Origin: Mesostigma viride
Lineage: Eukaryota; Streptophyta; Mesostigmatophyceae; Mesostigmatales; Mesostigmataceae
Direction of reading: 5' to 3'
Assembly: GCA_009746045.1 (NCBI GenBank)
Contig: RPFO01000595.1
Span: forward strand, 360,001-424,000
DNA length: 64,000 nucleotides
Below are positions 33,046 through 44,719 of the stretch, in pieces; the first letter of the stretch is position 1, and every line of letters starts with the position of its first letter. Below the pieces are notes generated by a model. It was not told where the DNA came from and did not search any database. It saw nothing but the letters and a program-made list of their open reading frames with translations. The translations under genes and the position numbers were made by a program.

Positions 33046-33050
33046 CCTTC

Positions 33051-36000
33051 AGTTCTGGGTGTTTGCTGGTTCCCAAGCATGATGGTGGATGGCGGTTGTG
33101 TATTGACCTGAGAGGCCTGAACAAGGTCACTGTGAAGTCCAAGTACCCACTGCCAAGGATTGATGAACTGCTATAGAGAGGACAGCTGGGGCGTCTTACT
33201 TCACCAAGTTTGACCTCAGGCACGCCTTCTGGCAGATCAGGATAGCCACTGAAGACATTCCCAAAACTGCATTCTCCACACCATGGGGTCAGTTTCAGTG
33301 GACGGTGATGCCAATGGGGGCCTCTAACAGCCCATGCAGATGTTTGTGAATGCTATCTTTGGCCATCTGACAGGGAACTCTCTGCCTCAAATCTCCCCTG
33401 ATCTCAGGAATCCCAGGTTCAAGGATATTGCCCATTTGTGTGATCCTGCAAGACCTGTGTTCAGGACCTGCGTGGTGGCCTACATGGACCACATTCTGGT
33501 GCACTCAAGGACTTTCAAGGAGTATCTGGAGAACGTGGAGGAGGTCCTGAAGGTCATCCAGCAGTACCATTTGTCCGTCAAGAGGTCTAAGGTGGAGTGG
33601 GGGCATGAAGTGGGTTTCCTATGTAGGGTACAAGTTGAGCTCCTTGGGTATGACACCTGACAATGCTAAGATTGCTGCCATCCTTGAGTGGCCTGTGTTG
33701 CAGTCTGCACATGATGTCAAGTCCTTCCTGGGCATGGTGGGGTGGTACAACAGGCGTTTTATCCCTGACATGGCTGCCATCTCCACCCCCTTGCTTGATT
33801 TGATCAAGAAGGATGTTCAGTTTGAGTGGACAGATAGGTGCCAGCAGGCCTTTGACCTGTTGAAGCAGAAGCTCACCTCCACCCCTGTGCTAGTGGGTCC
33901 CAATCCTGATCTACCTTTATATCAGGTTAGGTCAGATGCCTCTCAAGGCGCCATAGGTGCTGTGCTGATGCAAGACCATGGGTATGGGCCACAGCCAGTA
34001 GAGTACATGTCTAAAATTACCATGAGCTCAGCTGAACGCAACTACCCTGCGCACGAGCAGGAGTTGCTGGGCTTAGTGGTGGCATGTCACAAGTGGGAGC
34101 ATCTGTTGAAGGGAGCTCAGTTTTCTGTTGCTAGCAGTGCCACAGATGGGCTAGGGCAAGAGTCTATCACACTGATGACTGACCATAGGCCCTTGGTGCA
34201 TGTGCTAGAGCAGAGTAGGATGAGCAAGAGGATGGCAGGATGGATGGAGTACCTGGGTGGATTCTATCCTTTCTCTGTGCAGTATGTCCCAGGCTCACAG
34301 AATGTGGTGCCAGACGCCCTCTCTAGGAGAAGGGATCTGATGGGAGCATTTCACGAGGATCTGGATATTTGTGCTGCCATGGTTTCTGTGGTAGAGTGTG
34401 GTGCTGTCACTAGAACACAGGCAGCTAGTCAGCAAACCTCCCAGCTGGGTCCACCCCCTGTAGAGGCTAGTTCTACTCTCGAGATGCTCATTGACCAGGG
34501 CTCTGTCCCAGGGTTGACAGGCGTCCAGGTGGGTGGCCAGTCACTGCAAGGCAGTCCTAGGGGGGGTTCTGTTGGTAGCCAGTCCACTCCCACAAGTGCA
34601 GCCAAGAGCAGAGAATCACAAGAGGGGGAGGGGGAGGCCCAGGAAATGGATACTGGAGCCAGGGATGCTGTCCAAGTCCAGGGGGTTGGCAGCTGAGATC
34701 AAGGGAAAGTCACGTACGCCTGTGGCTGATGTTCTGTCATCCAAGCATCTAGTCACTAGTCACCTGCAGGAGGATGAGGTGCTGCATCTGCAGCCCTTAG
34801 GGCCTGACAAGGCAGCTAGTTTTGCCCAATCCTATGAGTATTGCCCTGCTAGAAGTGTGATCAAGGCTTTCACTAAAACTGAGGACCTGGCCACTAAGGC
34901 CATTCAGGAAGGAAGCCTTTGGTAACAGGCCTGTGGAGTATTGGGAGGGAGTCCTTTATGTCCACACCCAGGACGCTGACCATGTAGTGACCAGGAAAGT
35001 ATATGTGCCAGAAACGGCCATTCCTACTGTGTTGCACTGCTTTCATGATGACGTGACTGCGATAATCGCCAGGATGACACGGTGTCATCCTGGGTATGCC
35101 AAGCTTCTCCACGAGGTACGTACAAGAGAGGTTTTGGTGGCCTGGCATGTTTCGTGACATCAGAGCCTATGTGGCCACCTGTGACTCCTGCCAAAGGAAT
35201 AAGGTTAGGACTCAGGCTGTCCCCACCTTTCCTATGGCCATGCCTATTCCCTTGCGACCCTGGATCAGTGTAACCATGGACTTCATCTGTGGCTTGCCCA
35301 TGTCTGATGCTGGTAATGACAGGATATTGGTGGTGATGGACAGGCTCTCTATAGAATGTGCCATCTCATCCCCTGCAATGCCCATCTGACTGCTGCCCAG
35401 TGTGTAGAGTTGTTCATGAAGGAGGTGTACAGGTTGCATGGCATGCCACGGGTGCATGATCATTACTGACCAGGACCCCTTGTGGATGTCTGGGTTCTGG
35501 AAGTCCTTCTTTGACATCCTGGACACCAAGTTGGCCTTTGGGGTAGCGTACAGGTGTGCAAGCACGGGGGCTGTGGAGAGGCTGAACCGTATTGTACGGG
35601 AATGCCAAAAGCATTACTGTACCCATGACAACAAGGAATGGGACAGGAGACTTCCCTTCATATAGAGTTTGCTATCAACAACTCACCCCTGGCTCCTCAC
35701 CAAATGTCTCCCTTTGTCATTTGCCATGGCCAGTGCCCTTTGACCCGGCCCATTTGACCTGGAGCTGCCTGATAGGGATGGTGAAGGCCCTTTCAGAAGA
35801 CGCTTAACCTCAGTCCAACAGCTGATAGCATCCTTTCAGGAGGCTCACAGTGTGGTTGCTGCTCAGATGCTGCAGGCCCAAGACAAGTATTTGAACAATG
35901 CTTGGCAACAGATGCTGCATGGCTACTCACACTTTTGTGGCCCCTGGTGACTTCAATGGTGCTTCTGGAGGCTAACCGTGTGCTACCTGAAAAGGAGCAA

Positions 36001-36427
36001 TGCAGGAAACTTCAACCCTTGACCCTTGTGGTTGGGACCCTTCCCTGTACTGTATACCTTCCACTATGGGACCGTGGTGCAAGTCCAGGTGCCATCCCAC
36101 TGGAGGCTCAAAACCAATGTGTTTCACCTGGCCCAGCTCAAGTTGTACCATTAACGTAACACCTTGCAGGGACGCCTCTCTGCTCCCTTACCATTTGAGC
36201 TGGATCCTGAGGGGGAGAGGATATATGAAGTGGAGCAGCTGTTGGCTCACAGAGTCAAAGGAAAGGGTAGGACCAAGCAGCTTCAGTTCAAGGTGCATTG
36301 GAAAGGAGAGTCAGAGTCTACTGCCACGTGGTTGTGGTTGTCTGACTTGACTCACTGCCATGAGGTGGTCCAGGAATATTGCCAGCAGAGGGGCGTCAAT
36401 TCTCACTCTTCCTTCTTGGTACACTGA
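33051..36427 (+). pseudogene. Ty3/gypsy chromovirus pol: RT, RNase H, integrase, chromodomain
   Basis: The domains appear in gypsy order but in several frames. RT starts with [27 protein letters not shown] and FTKFDLRHAFWQI. The catalytic box reads YMDHILVHS, so the second aspartate of YxDD is replaced by H. RNase H begins LYQVRSDASQGAIGAVL and includes MTDHRPLVHVL and VPDALSRRRD. Integrase shows the CDSCQRNK zinc end, TMDFICGLP, IITDQDPLW and GAVERLNRIV. The last 60 residues form a chromodomain (IYEVEQLLAHRVKG, FKVHWKGESES, TWLWLSDL), which targets integration to chromatin in chromoviruses. Stops and frameshifts occur near 33176, 33340, 33640, 34690, 35390 and 35660, so this copy is inactive. 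Confidence 0.85.
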
Positions 36428-36503
36428 GTTGGTGAGGACCACTGCTCCCCTTCCTATATCTCAGGACTAACGAATGGTTTCCTTGTGCATGCTGTGTGGT
36501 CCC

Positions 36504-36517
36504 AGATGGAGGAGGAG
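36504..36517 (+). promoter_or_regulatory. Probable polypurine tract of the chromovirus
   Basis: AGATGGAGGAGGAG lies a few bases before the TG that opens the 36525 LTR. This links that LTR to the pol sequence upstream. Confidence 0.55.
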
Positions 36518-36524
36518 TCTCTGT

Positions 36525-38298
36525 TGTCCATCTTCCCAGTAAAAGTCCTAAGTTTAGGACCAAGTGGAATTAAAAAATATATATGCAAACATTAAAATTT
36601 GACCCTGGCATTCGTGCCCATGACAGATAACACACTTTTTTAGTTTCTATAAAAAACCTGGGGTCAAATAATTACATTTAGTGCATGAATGGGCCCTGCC
36701 ACCTGCCAGACCTCAAAGCGCGAATTTGGCCAAAATGTGGGTTTTAGGACCATTAGGACCAATTATTGTCAACGCATGACCATGCTATCCACACGGTCCC
36801 TTGAGCATCTTACAAGCGCTAGGGGACCCTACGAGGCCTTGGGATGGCGGGGCAGCGTATAACAAGGCCATACCCTGCTGTGGCTGCCTCTATATATACG
36901 CGTGATTAACGGTGTCACAGATGGTGCAGGTAATGCAATATAGGGTTGCATGGTTGCTGAGGTTGCCCGGCTTGAACATGGCCCACCCCTTGCGGTAAAC
37001 TTTCTCTAAGCATATGCCAAACCTTCTTTGACATCACGGACATGCTGGCCACCACCCAGCGATGAAAAAACATTGCATTTGCATTGCAACTAACACATGA
37101 ATGCAGCCAAATCAAGTTACAAAACGACGTTGTGCTAACATGCAACGCTTTGTGAGCGAATTCAGGGTGCATGTAACACGTAAACCATACTGTATATACT
37201 GTCTGAGAACACCCTGAACGACTGCAGGCCATAGGACCATGGTTTATAACTAACACATGAGTAAAACTGCTCTTACGCATGTGTGTTTTAGCTGCAGCGG
37301 ACGACGAAGATAGAGACGTAAAAAATTGTATGACGTAAACCAACTATGTGTGACAGTTATGTGCACAGAGAGCGTCCCCTCTCTTTAGGCATAGCTGGCT
37401 GACTCAAAACACCACGACAGCGTTGCCAGTTACACTCATGATCTACGACAACCCGGCACTTACCTGCTACTTACGTCGCCTCATTCCAGATGGTTGCAAA
37501 AAAGTCGCTGAAATCCGCAGCGAGGTCAGCTTTCCGAGAGCTGAGCGCACCAAAGCTGGCCAACCGGTTCGACAATGGTATAAACCACGCTTGTGCTGCG
37601 TTCTAGGTCCAAGAAATACCGAAAGTGAAGACCTATAAGGTGCGCTCGCTGCCCAGCCTGAACGTCCCTAAAACATGGTCGACAATGGAAATCGGGCAAG
37701 AATATCACGGCCCAGGCGCTCCCATGTCAAATACTCCGTTTCTAAACTCCAGACTATAATAAAAATCGTCCACCAAAATTTCCTGGCTTGATTCGCACCA
37801 CCATTGCTAATACACTAACATGTTTGTGCCAAAATCGACCCTCCGCGAGCAGGCGATCTGCGACCCATTTGTGTTGTGCCGCTGTGATACAGCGCTACAC
37901 ATAAAAACTTGCGCAGAAAATATTCACAGCCTTTAAGCATAACTAACAACCTTTCGTTTTTGCTACTGGGCGCCCGAAATGATAAACGCACGTGAAAACG
38001 CCGGCCACGATTGTCAGGTCGCCATATCCACCTCACTTCATTCCCGCACCCACTTTTTCGCTCCAAAATCGGTTATATTTTTGGTCGAGGTACCTACTTT
38101 CCCGCCATTATACCCGGTACCCGGGTACGGAATCCGGGTACCATGTGCCGGTACCACGGGTCGGGTACATCATGCCGGGTACGGTCCACATGGGGTACGG
38201 TCCATATAGTGACCCCCCCCCCCCGGTACCTCGGTTATAGTGACCACTAGGACGATTTAGGACAAAGTCCTAAATTTAGGACCGTGGGATGATTAACA
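36525..38298 (+). mobile_element. Gypsy-family LTR A (1.77 kb)
   Basis: It begins TGTCCATCTTCCCAG and ends GGGATGATTAACA (TG...CA). It carries the palindrome GTCCTAAATTTAGGAC near its end and a one-mismatch version near its start. A TATATATA box lies near 36893. It is more than 99 percent identical by eye to 40169-41941, with about a dozen differences. Confidence 0.85.
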
Positions 38299-38316
38299 CT
38301 GTACACCAAACTGGCC

Positions 38317-39431
38317 TTGGGAGCCACCACGGAGGCAGGGGTCACGGGTATGCATCCAGAGACCGTCTCCAACCCCATGAGTTATGTGGAGTCCCTGTTT
38401 GACACTATTGTCAGGCGTGACCTTAGGCGGGGTCAACAGATGGATACCATTAACAAGCTCCTGCATGCTGTGATCTCCAAGCAGGACAAGTTGCATGAGA
38501 TTCTTCAGGGGTTGTCCTTGTCTCAGCCTCAGGTGGGGAGTGGTTCTAACATAGCTCTCAGCTCCAGCAGCACCCCCATCATTCAGATTCCTCGTCACGT
38601 GGTACCTGTCAAGAATGTGGTGGCCTATGTGGATCACAGGAAGTGCACGGGGCCCTGTGATCACTGTGAGACTTTGGCCAAGGCGTTGGCTGCCCTAAAC
38701 AGGAAGGAGGGGGAGGTGAGCCCTGAGGGCTTTGTGGAGGAGGTCTTGTCTCAGTTGCACACCAGCTTGTACGAGATTGGCTCTCCTTTTGTGGCTCACC
38801 TGCTGCACAGGATGTTTGCCTTGACCCCAGGACCTGAGATTGACATGAGGCCTGCTGAGGGGCAGGATATGCTGACAGTCTTGCCCGAGGCCTTGAAGGA
38901 GGCATTCACTCAGTTCCAGCCAATGGGTATGGGTGAGGCTTCCTACATGGAGTTGTTGGAGTTTTCAGTCCCGAACAGGGTGACTTTGATTTGGCTCCTT
39001 CTTCCTCCAGCTCTGTCAAGGGGTGTTTTCCTTTGGAGACATCCAACCTTTTCTGCAGTCCAGGGTTGCCTAAGTACACTATGGAACTCAAGGTTCGTCT
39101 GACCCCACTGAGGGTGTTGGTGCCTCTGATAGGTGCTAAGTGGTCGGTGGTCAAGACCTTTCTCCAGTTCTGGTGGGCGTACAGGTCCTGGGTGAGCAGG
39201 CACAAGACGTCCTCTACTTGGGTGATGGATCCTGAGGGTCAGTCTGTGGTGCTTCTCTCCTATCCAGGGGCATGCCTTCGTTATGCTGCCCAGATGGTGG
39301 CAGGGGCCGCTGAGACTTGCATGGTGCTGCAGGTCAGCAGGAACTGGCCAGAATTGGCTCACATGCATGGTGGAGCAGTTTCCCATGTTTGGAACCAAGG
39401 GCAAGGATGGCCTGAATGGGGATTGGTATAG
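38317..39431 (+). pseudogene. Gag-like ORF between the two gypsy LTRs
   Basis: The frame opens MGATTEAGVTGMHPET just after LTR A and reads through a helical stretch (LLHAVISKQDKLHEIL) and a cysteine cluster (KCTGPCDHCE). It shifts frame near 38965 and continues with MELKVRLTPLRVLVPL and FLQFWWAYRSW. The position after a 5' LTR and the lack of enzyme motifs suggest Gag. No protease, RT or integrase follows before the next LTR, so this unit is internally deleted and would depend on a helper. Confidence 0.5.
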
Positions 39432-40168
39432 CCTGTGAGGAACAGAGCTGAGAAGGAAGCTGGTGGGTGAGGATGATGGGGGAGCATGGAAGGAGCTTTG
39501 GATTGTGGTGTGAGGTGGGGATTCCAGGATGGATGATGGGGGGGGGAGCTCCAGTCCAGTTCTGATGTTCCAGTCCAGAGTTCCAGGTTCCAGAATGCTG
39601 AATGGAAAGACTTTCAATGTTGCTGTGTTTATCTGGGTTTCTAGTAGATAAGGAAGTGACTTGTCTGCTTTAAGCACCTGTGACTATATAGATGTTTATG
39701 AGATAGGAGGCCCTGTTTCCAAGGATGTAAAAAACCATCTGCTTTTCCCAAGAGATGGTGGATTTATGTTCAATGTCACTCTGCCTTCAAGGGTTTGGAT
39801 GTTGGACCTGATAGGTCCAGTTTTGAGGGGGAGATATGTAACAAGCAAAAATGACTTTGTTGTTACATCCTTTGTTTTGTGGATGTTTGGCCTTTATTCG
39901 AGGACTTTTGGATCAGTATTGAGAAAGTTATGAGATTTCTAAGACGGAGGTACTTGGAGCTTGCACTTTATCAACCGACTGGTAGAAGCCCTCATTGGTC
40001 GTGGCCTGATCCACGTGGGGTTATAGTTTGTTGGTCGGTACTACCGAGTGCTCCTTTGGGACTTTGGTGCTTACTACAGATTCTGGATCTCATGCACAGA
40101 TTCTGCCAGGCTGTGTGTGGTGTTGTTCTGTTTTGTGTGACTAGGATGGATACGAAGATCTTGTTTAG
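39432..40168. other. Non-coding remainder of the LTR-bounded interior
   Basis: No motif was recognised. The sequence before LTR B is not a clear polypurine tract. Confidence 0.4.
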
Positions 40169-41941
40169 TGTCCATCTTCCCAGTAAAAGTCCTAAATTTA
40201 GGACCAAGTGGAATTAAAAAATATATATGCAAACATTAAAATTTGACCCTGGCATTCGTGCCCATGACAGATAACACACTTTTTTAGTTTCTATCAAAAA
40301 CCTGGGGTCAAATAATTACATTTAGTGCATGAATGGGCCCTGCCACCTGCCAGACCTCAAAGCGCGAATTTGGCCAAAATGTGGGTTTTAGGACCATTAG
40401 GACCAATTATTGTCAACGCATGACCATGCTATCCACACGGTCCCTTGAGCATCTTACAAGCGCTAGGGGACCCTACGAGGCCTTGGGATGGCGGGGCAGC
40501 GTATAACAAGGCCATACCCTGCTGTGGCTGCCTCTATATATACGCGTGATTAACGGTGTCACAGATGGTGCAGGTAATGCAATATAGGGTTGCATGGTTG
40601 CTGAGGTTGCCCGGCTTGAACATGGCCCACCCCTTGCGGTAAACTTTCTCTAAGCATGTGCCAAACCTTCTTTGACATCACGGACATGCTGGCCACCACC
40701 CAGCGATGAAAAAACATTGCATTTGCATTGCAACTAACACATGAATGCAGCCAAATCAAGTTACAAAACAACGTTGTGCTAACATGCAACGCTTTGTGAG
40801 CGAATTCAGGGTGCATGTAACACGTAAACCATACTGTATATACTGTCTGAGAACACCCTGAACGACTGCAGGCCATAGGACCATGGTTTATAACTAACGC
40901 ATGAGTAAAACTGCTCTTACGCATGTGTGTTTTAGCTGCAGCGGACGACGAAGATAGAGACGTAAAAAATTGTATGACGTAAACCAACTATGTGTGACAG
41001 TTATGTGCACAGAGAGCGTCCCCTCTTTTTAGGCATAGCTGGCTGACTCAAAACACCACGACAGCGTTGCCAGTTACACTCATGATCTAGGACAACCCGG
41101 CACTTACCTGCTACTTACGTCGCCTCATTCCAGATGGTTGCAAAAAAGTCGCTGAAATCCGCAGCGAGGTCAGCTTTCCGAGAGCTGAGCGCACCAAAGC
41201 TGGCCAACCGGTTCGACCATGATATAAACCACGCTTGTGCTGCGTTCTAGGTCCAAGAAATACCGAAAGTGAAGACCTATAAGGTGCGCTCGCTGCCCAG
41301 CCTGAACGTCCCTAAAACATGGTCGACAATGGAAATCGGGCAAGAATATCACGGCCCAGGCGCTCCCATGTCAAATACTCCGTTTATAAACTCCAGACTA
41401 TAATAAAAATCGTCCACAAAAATTTCCTGGCTTGATTCGCACCACCATTGCTAATACACTAACATGTTTGTGCCAAAATCGACCCTCCGCGAGCAGGCGA
41501 TCTGCGACCCATTTGTGTTGTGCCGCTGTGATACAGCGCTACACATAAAAACTTGCGCAGAAAATATTCACAGCCTTTAAGCATAACTAACAACCTTTCG
41601 TTTTTGCTACTGGGCGCCCGAAATGATAAACGCACGTGAAAACGCCGGCCACGATTGTCAGGTCGCCATATCCACCTCACTTCATTCCCGCACCCACTTT
41701 TTCGCTCCAAAATCGGTTATATTTTTGGTCGAGGTACCTACTTTCCCGCCATTATACCCGGTACCCGGGTACGGAATCCGGGTACCATGTGCCGGTACCA
41801 CGGGTCGGGTACATCATGCCGGGTACGGTCCACATGGGGTACGGTCCATATAGTGACCCCCCCCCCCGGTACCTCGGTTATAGTGACCACTAGGACGATT
41901 TAGGACAAAGTCCTAAATTTAGGACCGTGGGATGATTAACA
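40169..41941 (+). mobile_element. Gypsy-family LTR B
   Basis: A direct copy of 36525-38298 with the same TG...CA ends. The 5-bp flanks of LTR A (left) and LTR B (right) do not match, so the pair is not a simple two-LTR insertion. Confidence 0.85.
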
Positions 41942-43144
41942 TTAGAAATTCCATGATTCTGATTGGTTCTCTTCAGGCTAAGGTTGAAGCATGCTCGACA
42001 AGCACGTCGATATCAAGGACGTGGGGTCGCCATTGTTGCTACGTTGGTTTTGATCCATCATGGTATAATAAAGCTTGTCTTTGTTGTCCATTCATAAGAG
42101 CCCCTTGGCTATAGACTACCTTCAGTCCACAGAGGTCGTCTATAAACAAGCTTGTCTTTGTGTCTACAAGGGGTGTGGTTCCCTAAATCACGTGCTGTGG
42201 AATTTCCATCTCAACGTTGCTCGGATACTTGAAGATCTGTAACTCAAGAAAGCAACCCAGGTAAAAGATCTTTCATATTTGGACTATGGATGATGCAGAT
42301 GATCATTTTTAGTCGTTACAATAGGGGGGTAGTACCCTCAACAAGTGCATGGACAACTCACCAAACATGTTATTTCATGCCCCCAATCATTGCTGAGCAT
42401 AGTGGAAATGAACATAGGTTTATATTAGCATGTATCAGTTTTAGGGTGGTTTTGTGGCGCACTTCCCCTTAAAAACGTTAACTCATCTCTGTGGCCACTA
42501 CTTACTAAGTGAGACAACTAGTTGGGGTAAAATTGGCTCCTGATGTCTCCATTCTCAAATTCTCAGAGGGAGGGGGCCGAGATTAATTAAGAGGTACCTC
42601 GAAATTAAATAAGAGGCATGCCTCCATCGAGATATATTATTGGAGGCAAGTTTCTATTGGCGTAAATGTGTAGCATTGTACGACAACATGTCAAGGGTGA
42701 CGGAAAGTACTGAAGTCGCGGAAGTGTCATGGAGACATTTCCAGATCGATTGCGCATTCGACGGTTAAAAGGCAGAGAAGCGGTTGATTGGTAGTACTGT
42801 ACGACGGTGTTGCATGGACGAAATTTCCAGTCAGTGATGCGGACTTTGCATCTCACGTTGTACATGGATTACATCCCCATCTAGTGCTTAATGGTTGGGG
42901 AATGATGCAGACGATATTTGTGTAAACTTTTGTGTAATTATTTTTTCTAATGAGATTAGCGTAGTACTCCGTGGCATTCATTAATTAATTAACCCCGTGG
43001 CATGCCTTTGCGCACACGCAAGTACTTACTTACTTACTTGCACATGGAAAAGAGCCGTTGCGTCGCGCTTTGCTGTGGCTTACTTACTCTCCGCCTTCGG
43101 ATTGCACCGTCAATGAACCCAACGCAAGCCATGTACGAAAAGAA
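41942..43144. other. Intergenic stretch with repeat remnants
   Basis: 42322-42475 resembles 19980-20120. AAAAACGTTAACTC at about 42473-42486 matches the Copia-family LTR end. GGGGTAAAATTGGCTC near 42521 recurs near 48623 beyond the PAT element. No gene was seen. Confidence 0.4.
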
Positions 43145-43352
43145 TTGGTGAGCTATGCTCATTTTATCTATGACTAACCTGCTGAGCGGAGAATGCAACG
43201 CCGTATAGCACCAAAAGAAAAAATAATTTTAGAAAAAATATTTTTTGTGCTGGCACCCGTACCCCAGCCACCCAGGTAGGGGTTGGCTGGAGAGGTGGTT
43301 GCTATAAAGGGTGGGCTTCCATTCTAAGGAAGCAGGTTGTTTTCTTTTGCCT
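43145..43352 (+). repeat. PAT element split repeat A1 (5' end)
   Basis: Starts TTGGTGAGCTATGCTC and ends TTTTCTTTTGCCT. Matches 48043-48250. Confidence 0.93.
43303..43308 (+). promoter_or_regulatory. TATA box of the PAT element
   Basis: TATAAA inside repeat A1, about 115 bp before the gag ATG. The same box exists in A2. Confidence 0.6.
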
Positions 43353-43420
43353 GAGAACCTCACGTGACCACAACACAAAAAACAAAACGCAAGATAACAC
43401 ATCAAGCAGTATAACCTACC

Positions 43421-44523
43421 ATGTCCACAGTGACAGCCCCAGACCGGAATTTCCTAGCGAAACTCAAGCAAGCAGCCAAGGAGGGATGCACCCCAAAGGA
43501 GGCCGCCACTGCGGTTCAGAAGATCCTAGGGGAGGGGAACTGGCTAGAGCGGATCCAGAAGCTCACTCCGGGGCGTGCCAAGAACGTCATGGACGTCCTG
43601 GAGGAACGGGGGTTTGTCAGCGACTGGGATGGGGAGGAGGCCCTGGCCGATGTGCTAGCAGCGCAACTGGGGGAGGCTATTGCAGAGCCGGACCCACCAG
43701 TGTCAGCAGGTGCGGTGGGAACGGGGGGTGTTCCCCCTTCGGCAGGTGGAAGCGGAGGGGCGGGGCATGGTGGAGCGGGCGCTGGGGAGGACGATGGCGC
43801 TCCTGGGGCGATCGACCAGGCTGTGGCGGACCTGGACCGAAACCTAGGTCGGCTGCTGGGGACCGAGACGGGCTATGCAACGCCAGCTGGAGGGCTTCCA
43901 TCCCGGCCGGGCAACGCCCGCACTGGCGGAGATATTGGCGACCTAATATCGGCTATGTCGAAGCTGCTGGACCAGGCAAAGACTCCAGCAGCTGCAAGCC
44001 CAGCCGCAGCGACGACTGCTGGCAGGCTGGCGCGCACGAAGGGGGTGGCGCTGAGTGGGCATGCAGTGCCGGTGCTGGTGAGCAACATGCTGGAGGCGGT
44101 GCTGCCGGGAATGCTGGACTACGCGGAGAGCGTGGGGGGGAAGTCCATCCGTGCATCGTTAATGCTGACGATGCACGGCAGCTCAGCCAGCGGGGAGAGG
44201 CGGATGCTGCTCCTGCAGATGGCAGGAATTCTGGACACGATGGTGACAGAATTTGGCTACTGGGCCACGCCACGCTCCGAAGTAATTCTGGAGCTGGCAG
44301 CAGCCGAGTACCTGGCAAAGCTGATCACGGCATGCCAGCTGGTGGATGTGGGGTCGACGGGTGGAAGGGGACGCCGTCGGCAATGCTGCCATTCCAGGAG
44401 GGTGGAGCAATGCTGGCGTCTCCGGCGGTGCGGGCGGCGATGAGCATGGGGAAGCTGCAGCACAAGCTGGAGCAGGGTCCCGGCAAGAAGGGGCAGGGCG
44501 GCCCGTCCAACAACAACAAGTGA
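43421..44523 (+). CDS. PAT element Gag, with one frameshift
   Basis: It starts ATG in ACCATGTCC and reads MSTVTAPDRNFLAKL, a helical N-terminal domain, a Gly/Ala-rich linker and a second helical domain (LISAMSKLLDQAK to LAKLITACQLV). Near 44350 the natural continuation moves to another frame (SAMLPFQEGGAMLAS, then KLQHKLEQGPGKKGQGG and a stop at 44523). In the first frame the tail becomes Arg/Cys-rich nonsense to 44443. The indel lies in or near a G-rich stretch. No zinc knuckle is present, as is common in DIRS-order Gags. Start chosen: first ATG downstream of the TATA box in good context. Confidence 0.75.
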
Positions 44524-44719
44524 GGGAGCGGTGCCTTCTTCCACTACCTCTTCCAGCACCCCTGCCACCTCGTGACTGGTGGCAGCAGGTACGCTCAGGC
44601 CGTAGGCGCGATAGGATGAGTCGGGCTTTTAATGCTCGCACACTAGCCTGTCAGACGGTTAGGGCGTTAAACTGGATGGGGGGGGGGGGCGAGACCCGCC
44701 TGCTGTAGATTCAGCCCGT

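Noticed and set aside
36525-41941. Simple segmental duplication of 1.77 kb
   Set aside because: The copies begin TG, end CA, carry TATA boxes and bracket a Gag-like frame, which fits LTRs better.
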